Assembly: GCA_026826555.1 (NCBI GenBank)
Contig: JAKSZT010054565.1
Span: forward strand, 7,216,091 to 7,280,090
Reading direction: 5' to 3'
Source of the DNA: Tolypeutes matacus
Lineage: Eukaryota; Chordata; Mammalia; Cingulata; Chlamyphoridae
Length of the DNA: 64,000 nucleotides
Below are positions 12,656 through 23,330 of the stretch, piece after piece. The translations under genes were made by a program, and so were the position numbers. The notes below the pieces were generated by a model, which made no database searches, was not told where the DNA came from, and saw only the letters and a program-made list of their open reading frames with translations. Positions within the stretch are counted from its first letter, which is position 1. Each line of letters starts with the position of its first letter.

Positions 12656-13295
12656 ACTGAGGAAAGTGAGCATTCTCTGAGAACCATTGTCTGAAAGATA
12701 GGTTAACAAAGGAGAGTAAGAGAAGAGTAGGCTTTGAGCCATCACCCATATGGACATAATCTATGGCAAGGGATAGAGTGTGGTTGCATGTTGGGTGATG
12801 GGGCAGATGAGTGGTGGTGTTCCTGGGTTTGGTGGTGCAGCACTGGGTGGTGGGTGGATTAGGAAGTGCTGGTTCAAATACCCAGGGCCTGTAACTCTGA
12901 ATCTTGACATTCCATGGGTTGGGAGAGGGGGGTATCATGGGCCCTGGGTGGCTGGGGAGAAGGGAACAGTCAAGATCTAACGGGTTGTTTGGTGGTCATG
13001 GGGAAGGTTTTTCATTACCTTACAGTAATGGACACAGGACATGGTAAATATCATCAAAATTATTAAACTGTATCATCTAAATTGTAAACTATACTGTAAA
13101 TCACTGACAATGTTTAGTTGCTATATTTTGCTATCTGTATAACAGTTATAACAATGCTAACAACCAAAAAAAAAGGGGGGGGGGAGTTAATATGGGGTGG
13201 GGAAGGGGGGTGGTTTGGTATCTGGGAGTCTCCGGCACTCCGTGTGTGACTTTGCTGTGACCTAAAACTTCTTTGAAAATTAAATGAAAAATTGG
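12656..13295 (+). mobile_element. L1-A first 3'UTR
   Basis: It follows the ORF2 stop directly. It aligns with the reverse complement of the L1-C 3'UTR (37853-38826) and ends with the same terminal motif (gtgtgactttgctgtgacctaaaacttctttgaaaa), which marks an L1 3' end. It is G-rich at 12830-12960, as L1 3'UTRs usually are. No long A-tail follows; the sequence runs into the link at 13296. Confidence 0.65.
12916..12941 (+). other. G-quadruplex-forming motif in L1-A 3'UTR
   Basis: Four G-runs (12916-12918, 12921-12923, 12927-12932, 12939-12941) with loops of 2, 3 and 6 bases satisfy the usual G4 pattern. Two more G-runs follow at 12946 and 12954. G-rich 3'UTR tracts are a recurrent L1 property. 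Confidence 0.7.
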
Positions 13296-13630
13296 GAGAC
13301 AATGGGGATTGAGAGGAAGAAGGTGTCATGGCACACCAGACATCCGATAACACAGTGATAAAGGGAAGGAAAAAAAGGAAAAAAGAAAAGAGAAAGGGAA
13401 AAAAATGAATATATATATATATATATTTAAGGCATTTCCTTTGCTTTTTCCCCATTTTTTGAATGTCCCAATCTACTAATTATATTTTATTTTGTTTTGT
13501 TCTTTGTTTGATTATTTGTTTTTTTCCTTCTCTTTTTTTTTTCCCTGAGTTTCCTTATGTTTGTCTCTTGCATGTAAGCTTATCACACTTGTTTCTTTTT
13601 CCTAGTAAGTGTATTTGACTATTTTATGGA
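13296..13630. repeat. low-complexity link between the two L1-A 3'UTRs
   Basis: A purine-rich stretch (13360-13402), an (AT)n run near 13405-13427, then pyrimidine-rich DNA with poly-T runs to about 13560. It corresponds to neither 3'UTR and holds no gene. It may be a decayed poly-A region or transduced genomic DNA. Confidence 0.5.
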
Positions 13631-15385
13631 CTAAATGTTCATGGAGGATTTGGATCACAGAAGGGTTACAATGGGTACTGCGGGGGATTATTGGGCGGGG
13701 TGTCTGGGGCGGGTTTCATGGGGATTGGTTCATCCGAATATACATGAAAGATATACAAAATCATTCAAAGGATTGGGGGATGGGTCATGGTCACGATGGT
13801 TGTATAATCATACAATAAATGAGGGAATCTGAATTCCTAGCCTGGAGAGCTCTGCCACAGTCTCCAAGGGAGCAGCAATAGTCCTCTGAGTGTAGGGACA
13901 GTGCCAGTCAAAATAGGATGACCCACTGATGTGTTTTTTTTTATTGATGACTATCCTTATGAGTCTTTGCTCTTGTAAATGAGACTTAGCCTGCAGTTGT
14001 GGGGTGCCTAAGAGTTGCCACTTGAGAGCCTCCTTGTTGCTCAAATGTGGCCTCTCTCTAAGCCAAACTCAGCATATGATTGTATTACCTTCCCCCCAAC
14101 GTGGGACATGACTCCCGGGGATGAGCCTCCCTGGCAACGAGGGATTAATACCAAGTGCCAACAGGCAACAGAACTGGAAAAAGACCTTGAATAAAAGGGG
14201 GAAACGGTAAAGACAAATGAGTTCAAGTGGCTAAGAGACTTCAAAGAGAGTCGGGAGGTCATCCCAGAGGTAACTCTTACACACACCTCAGTAGGAGCTC
14301 ATAGAACATCTAAGTGCTTATCACCCCACTCAGAGGGGTTCCTGAGAGCTCCAGAGACACCCTGGTCCTATATAAGGGGGGATAGCCCCAGAGACTAATG
14401 CCTTATCAGTGGGTTCTATTTTGGAATCTGTGCTCCTGAGAGTGACAGAATTAGACTCAAATAAGTTCTCCCTGCACATGGTTCACCACTCCCTTCTATT
14501 CAAACCTATATGTGATGCTGGAGTTTTTAGGTATAGTTCCAGAGACTGGAGCCTCCCACCTACCTATGTGCCAGGTGTGCATGAAATCTAGGTGGAGCTG
14601 CAACTCCTACCCTACAGCTCAATGGACTCATCCAAGTCACCTGGTGAGGAGACAACGATGGGCAATGGCCATCCCAGGGAATGGAGAGGGCCTGCATCTG
14701 CAGGCAGGATCATCCCACCCACCATATCCATGGGATATAAGCCCTCTATCACTTGGAGTTGGAGTGGACATCACCATCCCAGTCCCCTCAGAATTGGGGG
14801 AAGAACTATGGGCTACAGTTGACTTGATGGTATTCTCTTGTTCACATATGGTGATTCTAGCAATGCAAGAAATTATAACAATGAGGTGGAGCCAGTGGCC
14901 ACTTGACACTTTTGAGGTAGGGAGGGGATGAGCAGTTGAAATACAGGGGTTTCTTTGGGAGTTGGAGTTTGTCCTGAGTACCGTTGTGGCAACGGATGTA
15001 GGCCATTTTAAATCAGCACACACCACTCAGAACTGAGTGGGAGAGAGTGTGGTCTACAGTGTGAACTGTGGTCTATGGTTGGTGGCAAGGCTCCAGGATG
15101 TGTAAGTTCATTGAGGGTGGTGGGCCACACTTGTGGGAGATGTTTGTGTGGGATATGGTGGGAGGTGTGGGAGGTGGGCAACATGGGAATCCCAGTGGGT
15201 TCCATGTAATATTTTGGGTAATCTAAGCACCTCTTAAAATATATGTATATATATATATATATAAATAACATTTTTGTAAGCAAATACATATATATGCATA
15301 TATATTTATATATCATTTTGCAAATGTTTGTATGTATTGTGAGAATTTTGATTTTTACCCACAATTAAAATAAATAAATAAATAA
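13631..15385 (+). mobile_element. L1-A second, long-type 3'UTR and tail
   Basis: The sequence from ggatttggatcacagaaggg onward matches, in reverse complement, the 3'UTRs at 29889-30545, 32229-34150, 34765-36450 and 53383-55640, and matches 36451-37371 and 58022-58605 directly. Characteristic landmarks are the tcccggggatgagcctccctgg region (14114-14135), cctatataagg near 14368, and the end gggtaatctaagcacctctt (15218-15237). A TA-rich microsatellite and an A-rich tail follow. Small ORFs here, for example 14409-14591 and 14512-14931, have no recognised family. Confidence 0.75.
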
Positions 15386-15400
15386 AAGAATAATATTAAG
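15386..15400. repeat. right target-site duplication of L1-A
   Basis: AAGAATAATATTAAG directly after the A-rich tail; one mismatch to 5981-5995. The telomere-like array resumes right after it. Confidence 0.75.
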
Positions 15401-16362
15401 AATAGACTTAAGTTTAGGTTTTATGTTAGAGTTAAGCTTAGTTTTATTGTTAGGTATCGGACAGGGTTGTGTTGCTGTTAATGTTAAAATTAGGGGAAGT
15501 ATTAATTTTAGAGCTGTCTTACAGTTAAGGTTGATGTTATGGTTAGTGGTAAGTATATGGTTAATGTTACAGCTACGGTTTTGGTTAGTTACATTGTTAG
15601 GGTTAGTGTTAGGTCAGAGTTAATTTTAGATTTTTTATTGTTAGATATTGTTAAAGGTGTTTTTAGGTATAAAGGTAGGTTGTATTGCTAGAAAATTTTT
15701 AGGGTAAGGACTAGATAAGGGCTATAGTTAAGGATGAGCTTAGTGTTAGTATGATGTTTGATGTTAGGAATGTTGTTAATAGTAGAGTTGAAGTTGTATT
15801 TGGAGTAGTATTTTTGTCAGGATTAAGATTAGTGTTAGGGTTAGGGTTAGGTTTTTGTTTAGTTTTAAAGTTAGGGTTAGATAGATAGGATTGTATTTAT
15901 GGCTTGGGTCAAGGTTAGCATAGGTTTTCTTCTTAGGATAGGATTATGGTTAAGATTAGGGTTAGTGTTATGGTGAGGATTTTGTGGGGTTGGGTTAGTT
16001 TTGCTGTTAGAGATTTCTTTAAGAATAGAGTTAGGATTATGTCTGAGATTATGTTTAGGGTTACTAGCATTAGGTGAGTTTGAGGTTTTTGTTAGAGTTA
16101 GAATTAATTTAGTATTTTAATATGAGTTTATAGTTAGGTTTAGGGCTTTGTGTGGTTTCAGTTTATTATTGAAGATAGTTTACTGGTTATTTATTGGGTT
16201 AGGTTTATTGTTAAGTTCAGAGTAAAGTTAAGATTAGATTTACACTTAAGGTTAAGTTTAAGTTCATGGTTATAATTAAGATGAGGTTGATATTATATTT
16301 AGAGTTAGGTTGGGTAACATTTCATCTTGTTCTTAGTGTTAAGGTTAAGGTTAAGTAGTGTT
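15401..16362 (+). repeat. telomere-like array, block 2
   Basis: The same degenerate TTAGGG-type repeat and strand as block 1, for example the near-canonical run at 15836-15850. It continues the array interrupted by L1-A. Confidence 0.9.
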
Positions 16363-16540
16363 AGGCTGAAGTGGATGTGGCTCAACTAGTTGGTTGCCCA
16401 CCTACCACATGGTAGGTCCCAGTTTTGGGTCCTGGTGCCTCCTAAAGAGACAAGCAGACACCACACCCACCACAGTGAGCTTGATGCCTAAATAAGCAGA
16501 TGCCACAGGCCAGCAGACTCTGCAGCCCATGGGGAGTGGA
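16363..16540 (+). mobile_element. DAS-like SINE, copy 1 of an adjacent pair
   Basis: A tRNA-Ala-like head with an A-box-like tggctcaactagttgg, a diverged T-arm (agttttgggtcc) and gtgcctcct, followed by a body without an A-tail. It runs directly into a second head at 16541, so the pair looks like a dimer or a SINE inserted at the end of another. Confidence 0.7.
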
Positions 16541-16740
16541 TGTGGCTCAGGCTGTTGGACACTCAGCTTCCATGTGGGAAGTCCCAGGTTCAGTTCCCAG
16601 TGTGGAGAAAGTGAGCAATGAGCAGATATACAAGAGGACCATCTGGGGGAGGGAGGGATAAATAACATCAATCAATCAATCAGTCGGTCAATCAATCAAT
16701 AAAAGTAAATAAATCTTTGTAAATAAATTAATTTACAAAA
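16541..16740 (+). mobile_element. DAS-like SINE, copy 2 with ATCA-rich tail
   Basis: The head ggagtggatgtggctcagg is followed by the B-box-like ggttcagttccc and a short body. The tail is an (ATCA)n run (16661-16700), then AAAT-rich sequence and a final A-run. It is inserted in the telomere-like array. Confidence 0.75.
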
Positions 16741-17556
16741 AAAAGTAAATTAATCTTGGAGTGTTAAGATTAACATTGTCTTTGTGTTTATGTCTAGGGT
16801 TAGGTTTAGGATTAGGCTTATGGATAGGCTTAGAGCTAAGGTTAGTTTCTTGTTAAAATAATCACTAGATTTGATGTGTGGGTTAGTTTTAGAGTTAAAG
16901 TTACAGTTAGGGTTATTATAATAGTTATATTGTCAAGTTAATGTCATGGCTGGGGTTGTTTTATGGGTAGGGTTAAATTAGGGTTAGGGTTAGGATAAGG
17001 GGCATTGTTAAGGTTAGATAAAGGTTGGGGTTAAATTTAGGTAAGGTTATTTTATTAATTAGGTTTAAGGTTAACTTTAAGGTTGTTTTGGGGATTAGGG
17101 TTAGAGCTAATTTTAAGGTTAAGATTTTGTTTGTTTTTTGGGTTATGGATAGTGTTTGTATTAGGTTTAAGTTTAGGTTCTTTAAGATTTAAAATGAAGT
17201 TATCATTGTTTTTAGGCTTTGTGTTAAGTTAATATGGTAGGCTTAAGTTTATGTTAGGGTTAATTTAGTGTTACATTTAGTTTTATTGTCATGTTTAGTG
17301 TTAGGGTTGTGTTTAATGTTAGAATCAGGGTTAGGTGACAGTTATTTTTATGGTTAGAGTTTCTTTTAAAGTAAGTTGTACTGTTATGGTTAGGGTGTTG
17401 TTTAGTGTTTTGGCTTGTGTTAAGTTTAGGATAAAACTTAAGGTAGTTTTAATTTAGCATCATGGTTAGGCTTCTGGTTAATGTTAATTTGGGGGTTAAG
17501 ATAAGTTTTGTTATGCTTAGGGTCACAGTTAGTGTTATGATTATGTGTATGGTTAT
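16741..17556 (+). repeat. telomere-like array, block 3
   Basis: Continuation of the degenerate gttaggg repeat on the same strand, with a near-perfect run at 16978-16992. Confidence 0.9.
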
Positions 17557-18042
17557 TGTTCTAGTCTTCTAGGCTGCCAGAAATGTAGATACTGTGAAAT
17601 GGGCCAGCTTTTAACAATAGGAATTTATTATTTTCCATGCTTGCAGTTTTGAGGCTGAGAAAAATGTCCAAATCAAGACATCACCAGGTGATGCTTTCTT
17701 TCTGAAGACCAGCTGCTGGTGATCCTGGACTCCTCTGTAACATGGTAAGTCACAATGTGGCATCTGCTGATCTCTCCCTTCACTTCCATGTTTCATTGCT
17801 TTTCATGTCTTGCTTCTGTGGTTTTTTTTTTTTTTTTTTTTTTTTCACTTTCTTTCTGTCTATATTCATCCCATTTATAAAAGACTCCATTAGGAGGATT
17901 AAGACCCACCCTGGGCCAGGCCTTAACTGATATAACCTAATCAAAAGGCCCTGCTCACAATAGGTTTACACCCCCCCCCTCAGGAATGAATTAGCTTTAA
18001 TAACATACTTTTTTGGGATCCATACAGTCTCAAACCATCACA
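17557..18042 (-). mobile_element. solo MaLR-like LTR
   Basis: On the minus strand it starts TGTGATGGTTTGAG and has an AATAAA-type signal before the end (aataataaattcc). It ends near ggcagcctagaagactagaaca, which resembles the 3' end of mammalian MaLR (MLT1/MST-type) LTRs. A poly-T of about 23 (17822-17844) interrupts it. The flanks GTTAT and GTTAG may be a decayed 5-bp duplication. It is about 65-70% alike by eye to the LTR at 19075-19502. Confidence 0.65.
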
Positions 18043-19074
18043 GTTAGGTTTAGATTTAAAATTAAAATAGGGTTACTTTTAGAGTTAGTGTTAGATTTGA
18101 GTTAGAATGATGTGTGGGTTAGTGTTTTTTTATGGTGACCTATAGTGCTAGCTTAGAGTTATGCTCAGGATTAATTTTAATGTCAGGTTTAAGCTTATGG
18201 TTAGGGTTGTTGTTAGGATTAAAGTTAGGGTTTAAGGTTAATATTAGTGTTTTGTATAGGTTTACATTAAGATTGATGTTAGGGTTGAGGTATTGTTAGG
18301 GTTTGGGTTAAGGTAAGGATTAGTATGACGTTTAAGGTTAAGGTTAGGTAGTTTTTCAGATCAAGGTTTAGGTTAGGTTTAGTAATGAGGTTTATTGTTA
18401 GGGATAAGTTTAGAGGTAGTGTAAGGTTTTAGTTTAGGGCTAAGTTTTTTGTTAGGATTAAGTTTAGGGTTAGCATTGAGGTTACATTTAAGTTATGGGT
18501 AGAGTTATTTATTTTTTGGTATGAGAATTACATTTAGGTTGAGGATTAAGAATAGTGTTAGGATTAGAGATAGGGTTGGATTTTTGTTTTTAACATTAGT
18601 GTTGAGTTTTGTTTGTTGTTGATTTTAGTGTTACATTTAGGGTTAATGTTGTTTTCAGAATTAGGAGTTAGAATGATGATTAAGGTTAACATTATAGTTA
18701 GTGTTAGAGTTAGATATATATGGTTTAGGTTTAGACTGTTTTTACAGTTATGGTTATGGTCATTTTAATTTTCACATTGGTTTTAGGTTTATGCATGTTT
18801 TTAGGCTTAAGGTTAGGTTAGGGTTAGGGTTTAGTTAGGTTTACATATACTGGTGTTGTCAGTTTTGTTGTTTATGTTTATGATTATAATTGTTTTATAG
18901 GGTTAGGGTTAGTATTAGGGTTGAGTTTAGGGTATTGTCAGAGTTCATATTTGAGTCAAGGTTGTTTGGATTATGATTAATGCTAAGGTGGTTGACAAAG
19001 TTAGGACTAGGGTTAAGCTTAGGGTTAAGATTAAAATTAAGTTAGGGTTGATGATACAGTTAAATTTAGGATGG
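18043..19074 (+). repeat. telomere-like array, block 4
   Basis: Degenerate TTAGGG-type repeat between the two LTRs, same orientation as the rest. The best run is at 18814-18830. Confidence 0.9.
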
Positions 19075-19502
19075 TGTTTTAATTTCCTAGGCTGCCTAAA
19101 GCAAACACCATAAAATGGTTTGGTTTAATCAGTGGGAACTTATTAGTTCATGGAGTCCCTGAAAATGTCCAAAACAAATCTTCACTATGATGATGCTTTC
19201 TTCCCAAAGACTGGCTGCCAGCAATCTTTGGCTGCTCCTCCACATGGCAAGGCACATGGTTGTGTCTCCTAGCCTCTCCCTTCTTTTCCAGGTTTTATTG
19301 ATTTTAGCTTCTTGCTTTCATGGATTTCTCTCACTGTCTGAATTTCACTCTTATAAAGCCTCCAGTATTAGTGTTAAGAGCCATCCTGAATGAAGTATGC
19401 CACAACTTAACTGAAACAGTTTCAACAAAAGGTCTTACTTACAAGGGTCCACACCCACAGGAATGGATTAAATTTAAGAACATACCACTTCAAACCAACA
19501 CA
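19075..19502 (-). mobile_element. solo MaLR-like LTR with 5-bp TSD
   Basis: Begins TG and ends CA on the minus strand. It is flanked by perfect GATGG duplications (19070-19074 and 19503-19507), as expected for an LTR-element integration followed by LTR-LTR recombination. Its layout matches 17557-18042: ggtttgaa start, cataagagtgaa region, and a ggcagcctaggaaa end. Confidence 0.75.
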
Positions 19503-19507
19503 GATGG

Positions 19508-20084
19508 GTAAGAGCTAGTGTTGTTCTTAGTGTTAGGATTAAGGTTAGTGTTAGGGTTAGGTTTGTTTTTATGATTATGTTTAGGCTTAGAGTCAGGTTC
19601 AAGATTATGAGTAGGGTTAGGGTTAGGATTAAGCTCCTTGTTAATGTTATTGCTAGGTCTGATGTTAGGGTTAGTGTTAGGATTAGGATTATGGTTGGTT
19701 TAATGTTAGTTTTATTGTCATGTTTAGTGTTAGGGTTAGGGTTGTTTTAATGGTTATGCTTAGGTTTAAGGTTATAGTAATGGTCATTGTTAGTGTTAGA
19801 TAAAGTTTAGTGTAAAGTTAAGGTTTAGGGTTATAAGGTTAATTCGTTTTAATTTTAGAGTTAGGATTTTTGAGTATTAGGGTTAGGTTTGGTTAAAGTT
19901 AGGGATAGTAACAGATTTAACCTTAAGGTAGAGTTTTTGCAATTTAAGATTAGGTTAAGATTGCTTTTAGGCATAGAAATAGACATAAGTATTGTTATGA
20001 TTGTATTGTTAGGATAGGTTTAAGTTTATGTTGCTTTAGGGTTAGAGTTAATCTTATTTTCAGGCTTAATATTAGGCTTCATCA
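19508..20084 (+). repeat. telomere-like array, block 5 (last)
   Basis: The last part of the TTAGGG-type repeat, with good runs at 19547-19561 and 19614-19632. It ends at the ERV-L LTR, so the original far edge of the array is not seen. Confidence 0.9.
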
Positions 20085-20522
20085 TGGTAAGACTCATGTG
20101 TCAACTTGGCCAGGTAATGGTGCCTGGTGGTTTGGTGAAGCAAGCACTGGTGTAATTGTACTTTGAGGATATTTCATGAACTTAAATCATAAGTGAGTTG
20201 GTTGCCTATGGCTGATGACAACTACAATCAATAGCTGAGATTGCCTTCAGCAATGAGAGATACCTCATCCAATAAATTGAACGCCTTTACTGGAGAAGTG
20301 ATCCCATAGCCAGGGAGAGAATTCCCATTTCTACTTCAGACAGACAGCTTCTCCTCGGTAATTCATTGTGGACCTTTGTCAGAATTCCTGACTTTAGCCT
20401 GCCCAATAGAATTTGGATTCATGCATCCCCACAGTCATGTGAGACCATATTTTTAAGAGTCTCATAATATTTACATATATCTCCTGTTAGTTCTATTTCC
20501 CTAGAGAAACTTGATTAATACA
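20085..20522 (+). mobile_element. ERV-L 5' LTR (MLT2-like)
   Basis: It has the family's opening theme (catgtgtcaacttggccagg near its start) and its ending theme (cctagagaaacttgattaataca). The LTR is followed at once by a primer-binding site and retroviral internal sequence, so this is a 5' LTR. No sense-strand partner LTR was found downstream. Confidence 0.75.
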
Positions 20523-20524
20523 GC

Positions 20525-20541
20525 TTGGTACAGGGAGTGGT
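20525..20541 (+). other. ERV-L primer-binding site
   Basis: Two bases after the LTR, ttggtacagggagtgg fits the tRNA-Leu-type primer site that defines the ERV-L group. Confidence 0.65.
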
Positions 20542-20542
20542 T

Positions 20543-22268
20543 CTTGAGAAATAGAATCTTAAAAATGGGATTTATGAATTGGTTCTGGGGAATTATAATT
20601 GGTTCCCTATTCTGATTAGATTCAAAGGTAACAATGACTCTGTTTCCAAAACCCAAGAGGCCACTTATAGTCCATGGCATAAGTTGGCAATATAGATATG
20701 CAAACTATCACCCCATGATATGGCTCCTTTCATACATATAAGAGACAAGGCTTTGTGTGAGAGAGATTTTTACACATTAGCAAAGTTTTCTAGAGTTAAA
20801 AGTTACAATAACACTGGCTAGTTGTTCCTAAATATGCTACATATGGTTAAAAAGAAAAGGATGAGATGAAGTTTTCAAATTTACAACTTAAGTGCCACAT
20901 GAATGATGTGAAAGTTTCTATGTGTGCCCTTAAAGAAAATCTTTACATGCAGCCATTGACTTGAGGTCTCTGAAACAAGACCCAGAGTCTCATTGTGTGA
21001 GTAGCAGAGTTACAAGGAAACTAAAATCTCAAACTTGCAGGGTGCCTGCTGTTAAACTGAGGGCACTGATTAGAAAGGAATAGATATTCTGCTGTGTCTT
21101 TGTGTCTGTAATAGTCTGCCTTGAGGAAACACCTTATCAACCTCCAATCTGGTTTGAGGAAACAGCCACCCAACCTCCAGTCTGCCACAAGAAGTCTGCC
21201 ATCCAAGCTCCACCTGCGACTGGGATTGGATCCCAAATTGACAAGTCTCACCAGATGAAACTGAAAAGGAATGTCCAGAAACTTCTAATCCTTCTTGTTA
21301 CCCACCACCACCCCTCTTTTCTTCCAGATCTATAACCAGACTAATGTCACAAGTCCCCAAAGGTGAAGTAGAAAGTGTGGCCTATGAGGAATTATGCTAT
21401 ATTCTGAAAGAACTGCATGATTTTCCAATCATATAATCAGAAATCAGGGGAATATGTGTGGGAATGGATATCAAGGGTGTGGGATAATGGTGGAAGAAAT
21501 ATAAAATCAGAGCAGGATGAATTTTTTATATGTCCCTACTAAGCACAGATTCTAGATTTGATGTTGTAACTCAAGGGCTTTGAAATGGATATAACAGTTT
21601 GTTCATGTGGCTAGCTGAAACATGGATCAAAATATGGCCAACATTACCTGAGGTTGAAATGCTAGAATTATCTTGATGTACTGCAAAAGAGGGAATACAT
21701 AAGTTTAGAGAGATTGGAATGTTAGAATAGATTTATCGTGTAAGATCTCCTCATCCATGCCAGGAATATCCAGAGAACAAACCTTTCACAAGGACCCTGA
21801 GGAATAAATTTGCAATACAAACCTCATTTTCCCTGAAGAGTTCTGTGGTTGCACTTCTCTGTAAGTCAGATATTACCATGAGAACTGCTATTATTGAACT
21901 TCGATCCTTAGACACTATGAGAATGATCAGATCCCAGATTGACAAAAGCCAAGTGGCAGCATTTAATTGCCAGAGACAAGGTGGGTGTGGCTACCACAAT
22001 GAAGAGCAGACTAACAGCAGCAATCAAATAAATCTGAGTCACAGAGCTCTATCGCATTTACTAATAGGTCATAGGATACCTAGATGTAAAATAGATGGGC
22101 AGTCTGCTAAACTCCTACTTGATCTGTAAAAGCAGAAGAGTTGTAGGTCAAGTGAAAAAGAGTCTAATTTTAATTACATAAACAGAGTTAGGGACCCTTG
22201 GTCAATTCCCAGAACTGAGACAATTTACAAACTCAGAGCCCCTTGAGTATGGGGAAGCCTGGATCTCC
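20543..22268 (+). pseudogene. ERV-L gag region, decayed
   Basis: Placed by position between the primer site and the protease. No long frame remains. The best pieces are 21102-21335 and 21845-22129. A Cys/Gly/His-rich stretch near 21970-22000 could be a worn zinc knuckle but is not diagnostic. Gag would form the particle; this copy is defunct. Confidence 0.5.
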
Positions 22269-23330
22269 TTGGGAAGGGACCCTGTTACAGTTCCAAAAAT
22301 TTATACTGTTAATCTTCTTCTCAGTCTTCCCCATAGAGACCTACAGCCTTTTACTAGGGCAACTGTGCATTTGGGAAAAGGAAATGGCCAGACATTTCAT
22401 AGATTAGACACTGGCTTAGAAGTAAAATTAATTCCAGGAGATTTAAGAAGTCACTGTGGTCCACCCAGAGTAGGCGCTTATGGAGCTTAGGTGATGAATA
22501 GAGGTTTTAGGTCAGGTCCATTTCACATGAGTCCAGCAGGTACATGGACCCATTCTGTGGTTATTTCCTCAGTTTTGGAATGTAGAATTGGAATGGACAT
22601 ACTGGCAGAATCCCCACATTGGTTCCCTGACAATGGAATGAAGGCTATTGTGGTATAAAAGGTCAAATGGAAGTTACTCAAACTGTCCCCACCTAGAAAA
22701 ATAGTAAATAAGAATCAATATTGGATTCCTGGAGGGGTTGTAGAGATAGGTGCCACTATCCATGACTTGAAGAATGCATGAAGGAGTAGTGATTCTGACC
22801 ACATCCCCATTCAACACTCCTATTTGGTGCAGAAAAAAGATGGATCTTGGAGGATGACAGTAGATTTTCATAAATTTTACCAGATGTTGATTCCAATTGC
22901 AGCTGCTGTGCCGGATGTGGTGTCATTGCTTGAGCAAATCAATACATCCCTTGGTCCCTGGTATGCAGCTATTGATCTGGCAAATACTTTTTTCTCAATC
23001 GCTGTTAGTAAGGACCACTGGAAATAGCTGGTTTTCAGCTGGCAAGGCCAGCAATTTACTTTCACTCTTTTACCTCAGGAGTATATCAACTCTCCAGTTC
23101 TATGTCATAATATTGTCTTCAGGGAACTTGATTTTCTCTCCCTCCCATAAGATATCACAGTGGTCTATTATATCGATGATATCGTGTTAATTGGACCTAG
23201 TGAGCAAGAAGTAACAAGTACTCTAGACTTATTTGTAAAACATTTGCGTTAGCAGAAGATGGGAGAGTAGTCCAACGAAAATACAGGGGACTTCTACCTT
23301 GGTGAAATTTTTATGTATCCAGTGGTATGG
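22269..23330 (+). pseudogene. ERV-L protease and reverse transcriptase remnants
   Basis: 22269-22490 keeps a protease-like segment with the aspartyl active-site triplet DTG at 22407-22415. From about 22820, RT sequence is recognisable: a TVDF motif, an [17 protein letters not shown] segment and an AIDLA segment with the first catalytic Asp. After a stop at about 23026 it continues in other frames to the YIDD polymerase motif at 23169-23180. Frameshifts and stops are many. The motif order is the normal one for ERV-L pol. Confidence 0.8.

Larger units (their letters stand above)
5996..15385 (+). mobile_element. L1-A: long L1 insertion, 9.39 kb
   Basis: A single insertion by the criterion of matching 15-bp duplications on both sides and an A-rich tail (15361-15385). 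In order it has a 5'UTR (5996-7791), ORF1, ORF2, a first complete 3'UTR ending near 13295, a low-complexity link, and then a second long 3'UTR to the tail. Mammalian L1s are usually 6-7 kb, so this is about 2 kb too long. Both ORFs are broken, so it cannot now move on its own. It split the telomere-like array and is therefore younger than it. Confidence 0.75.

Noticed and set aside
13609..14931. ORFs of 60-139 aa in the second L1-A 3'UTR as host genes
   Set aside because: The nucleotide sequence recurs in many L1 3'UTR copies; the possible shared frame is reported only as a hypothesis.
16661..16700. Possible CRISPR or regulatory repeat (ATCA units)
   Set aside because: It is the simple-repeat tail of a SINE; no spacers and no cas-like genes, and the genome is mammalian.
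3077..20084. A present-day chromosome end (true telomere)
   Set aside because: Units are too diverged, and ordinary transposon-rich DNA lies on both sides; it is interstitial.
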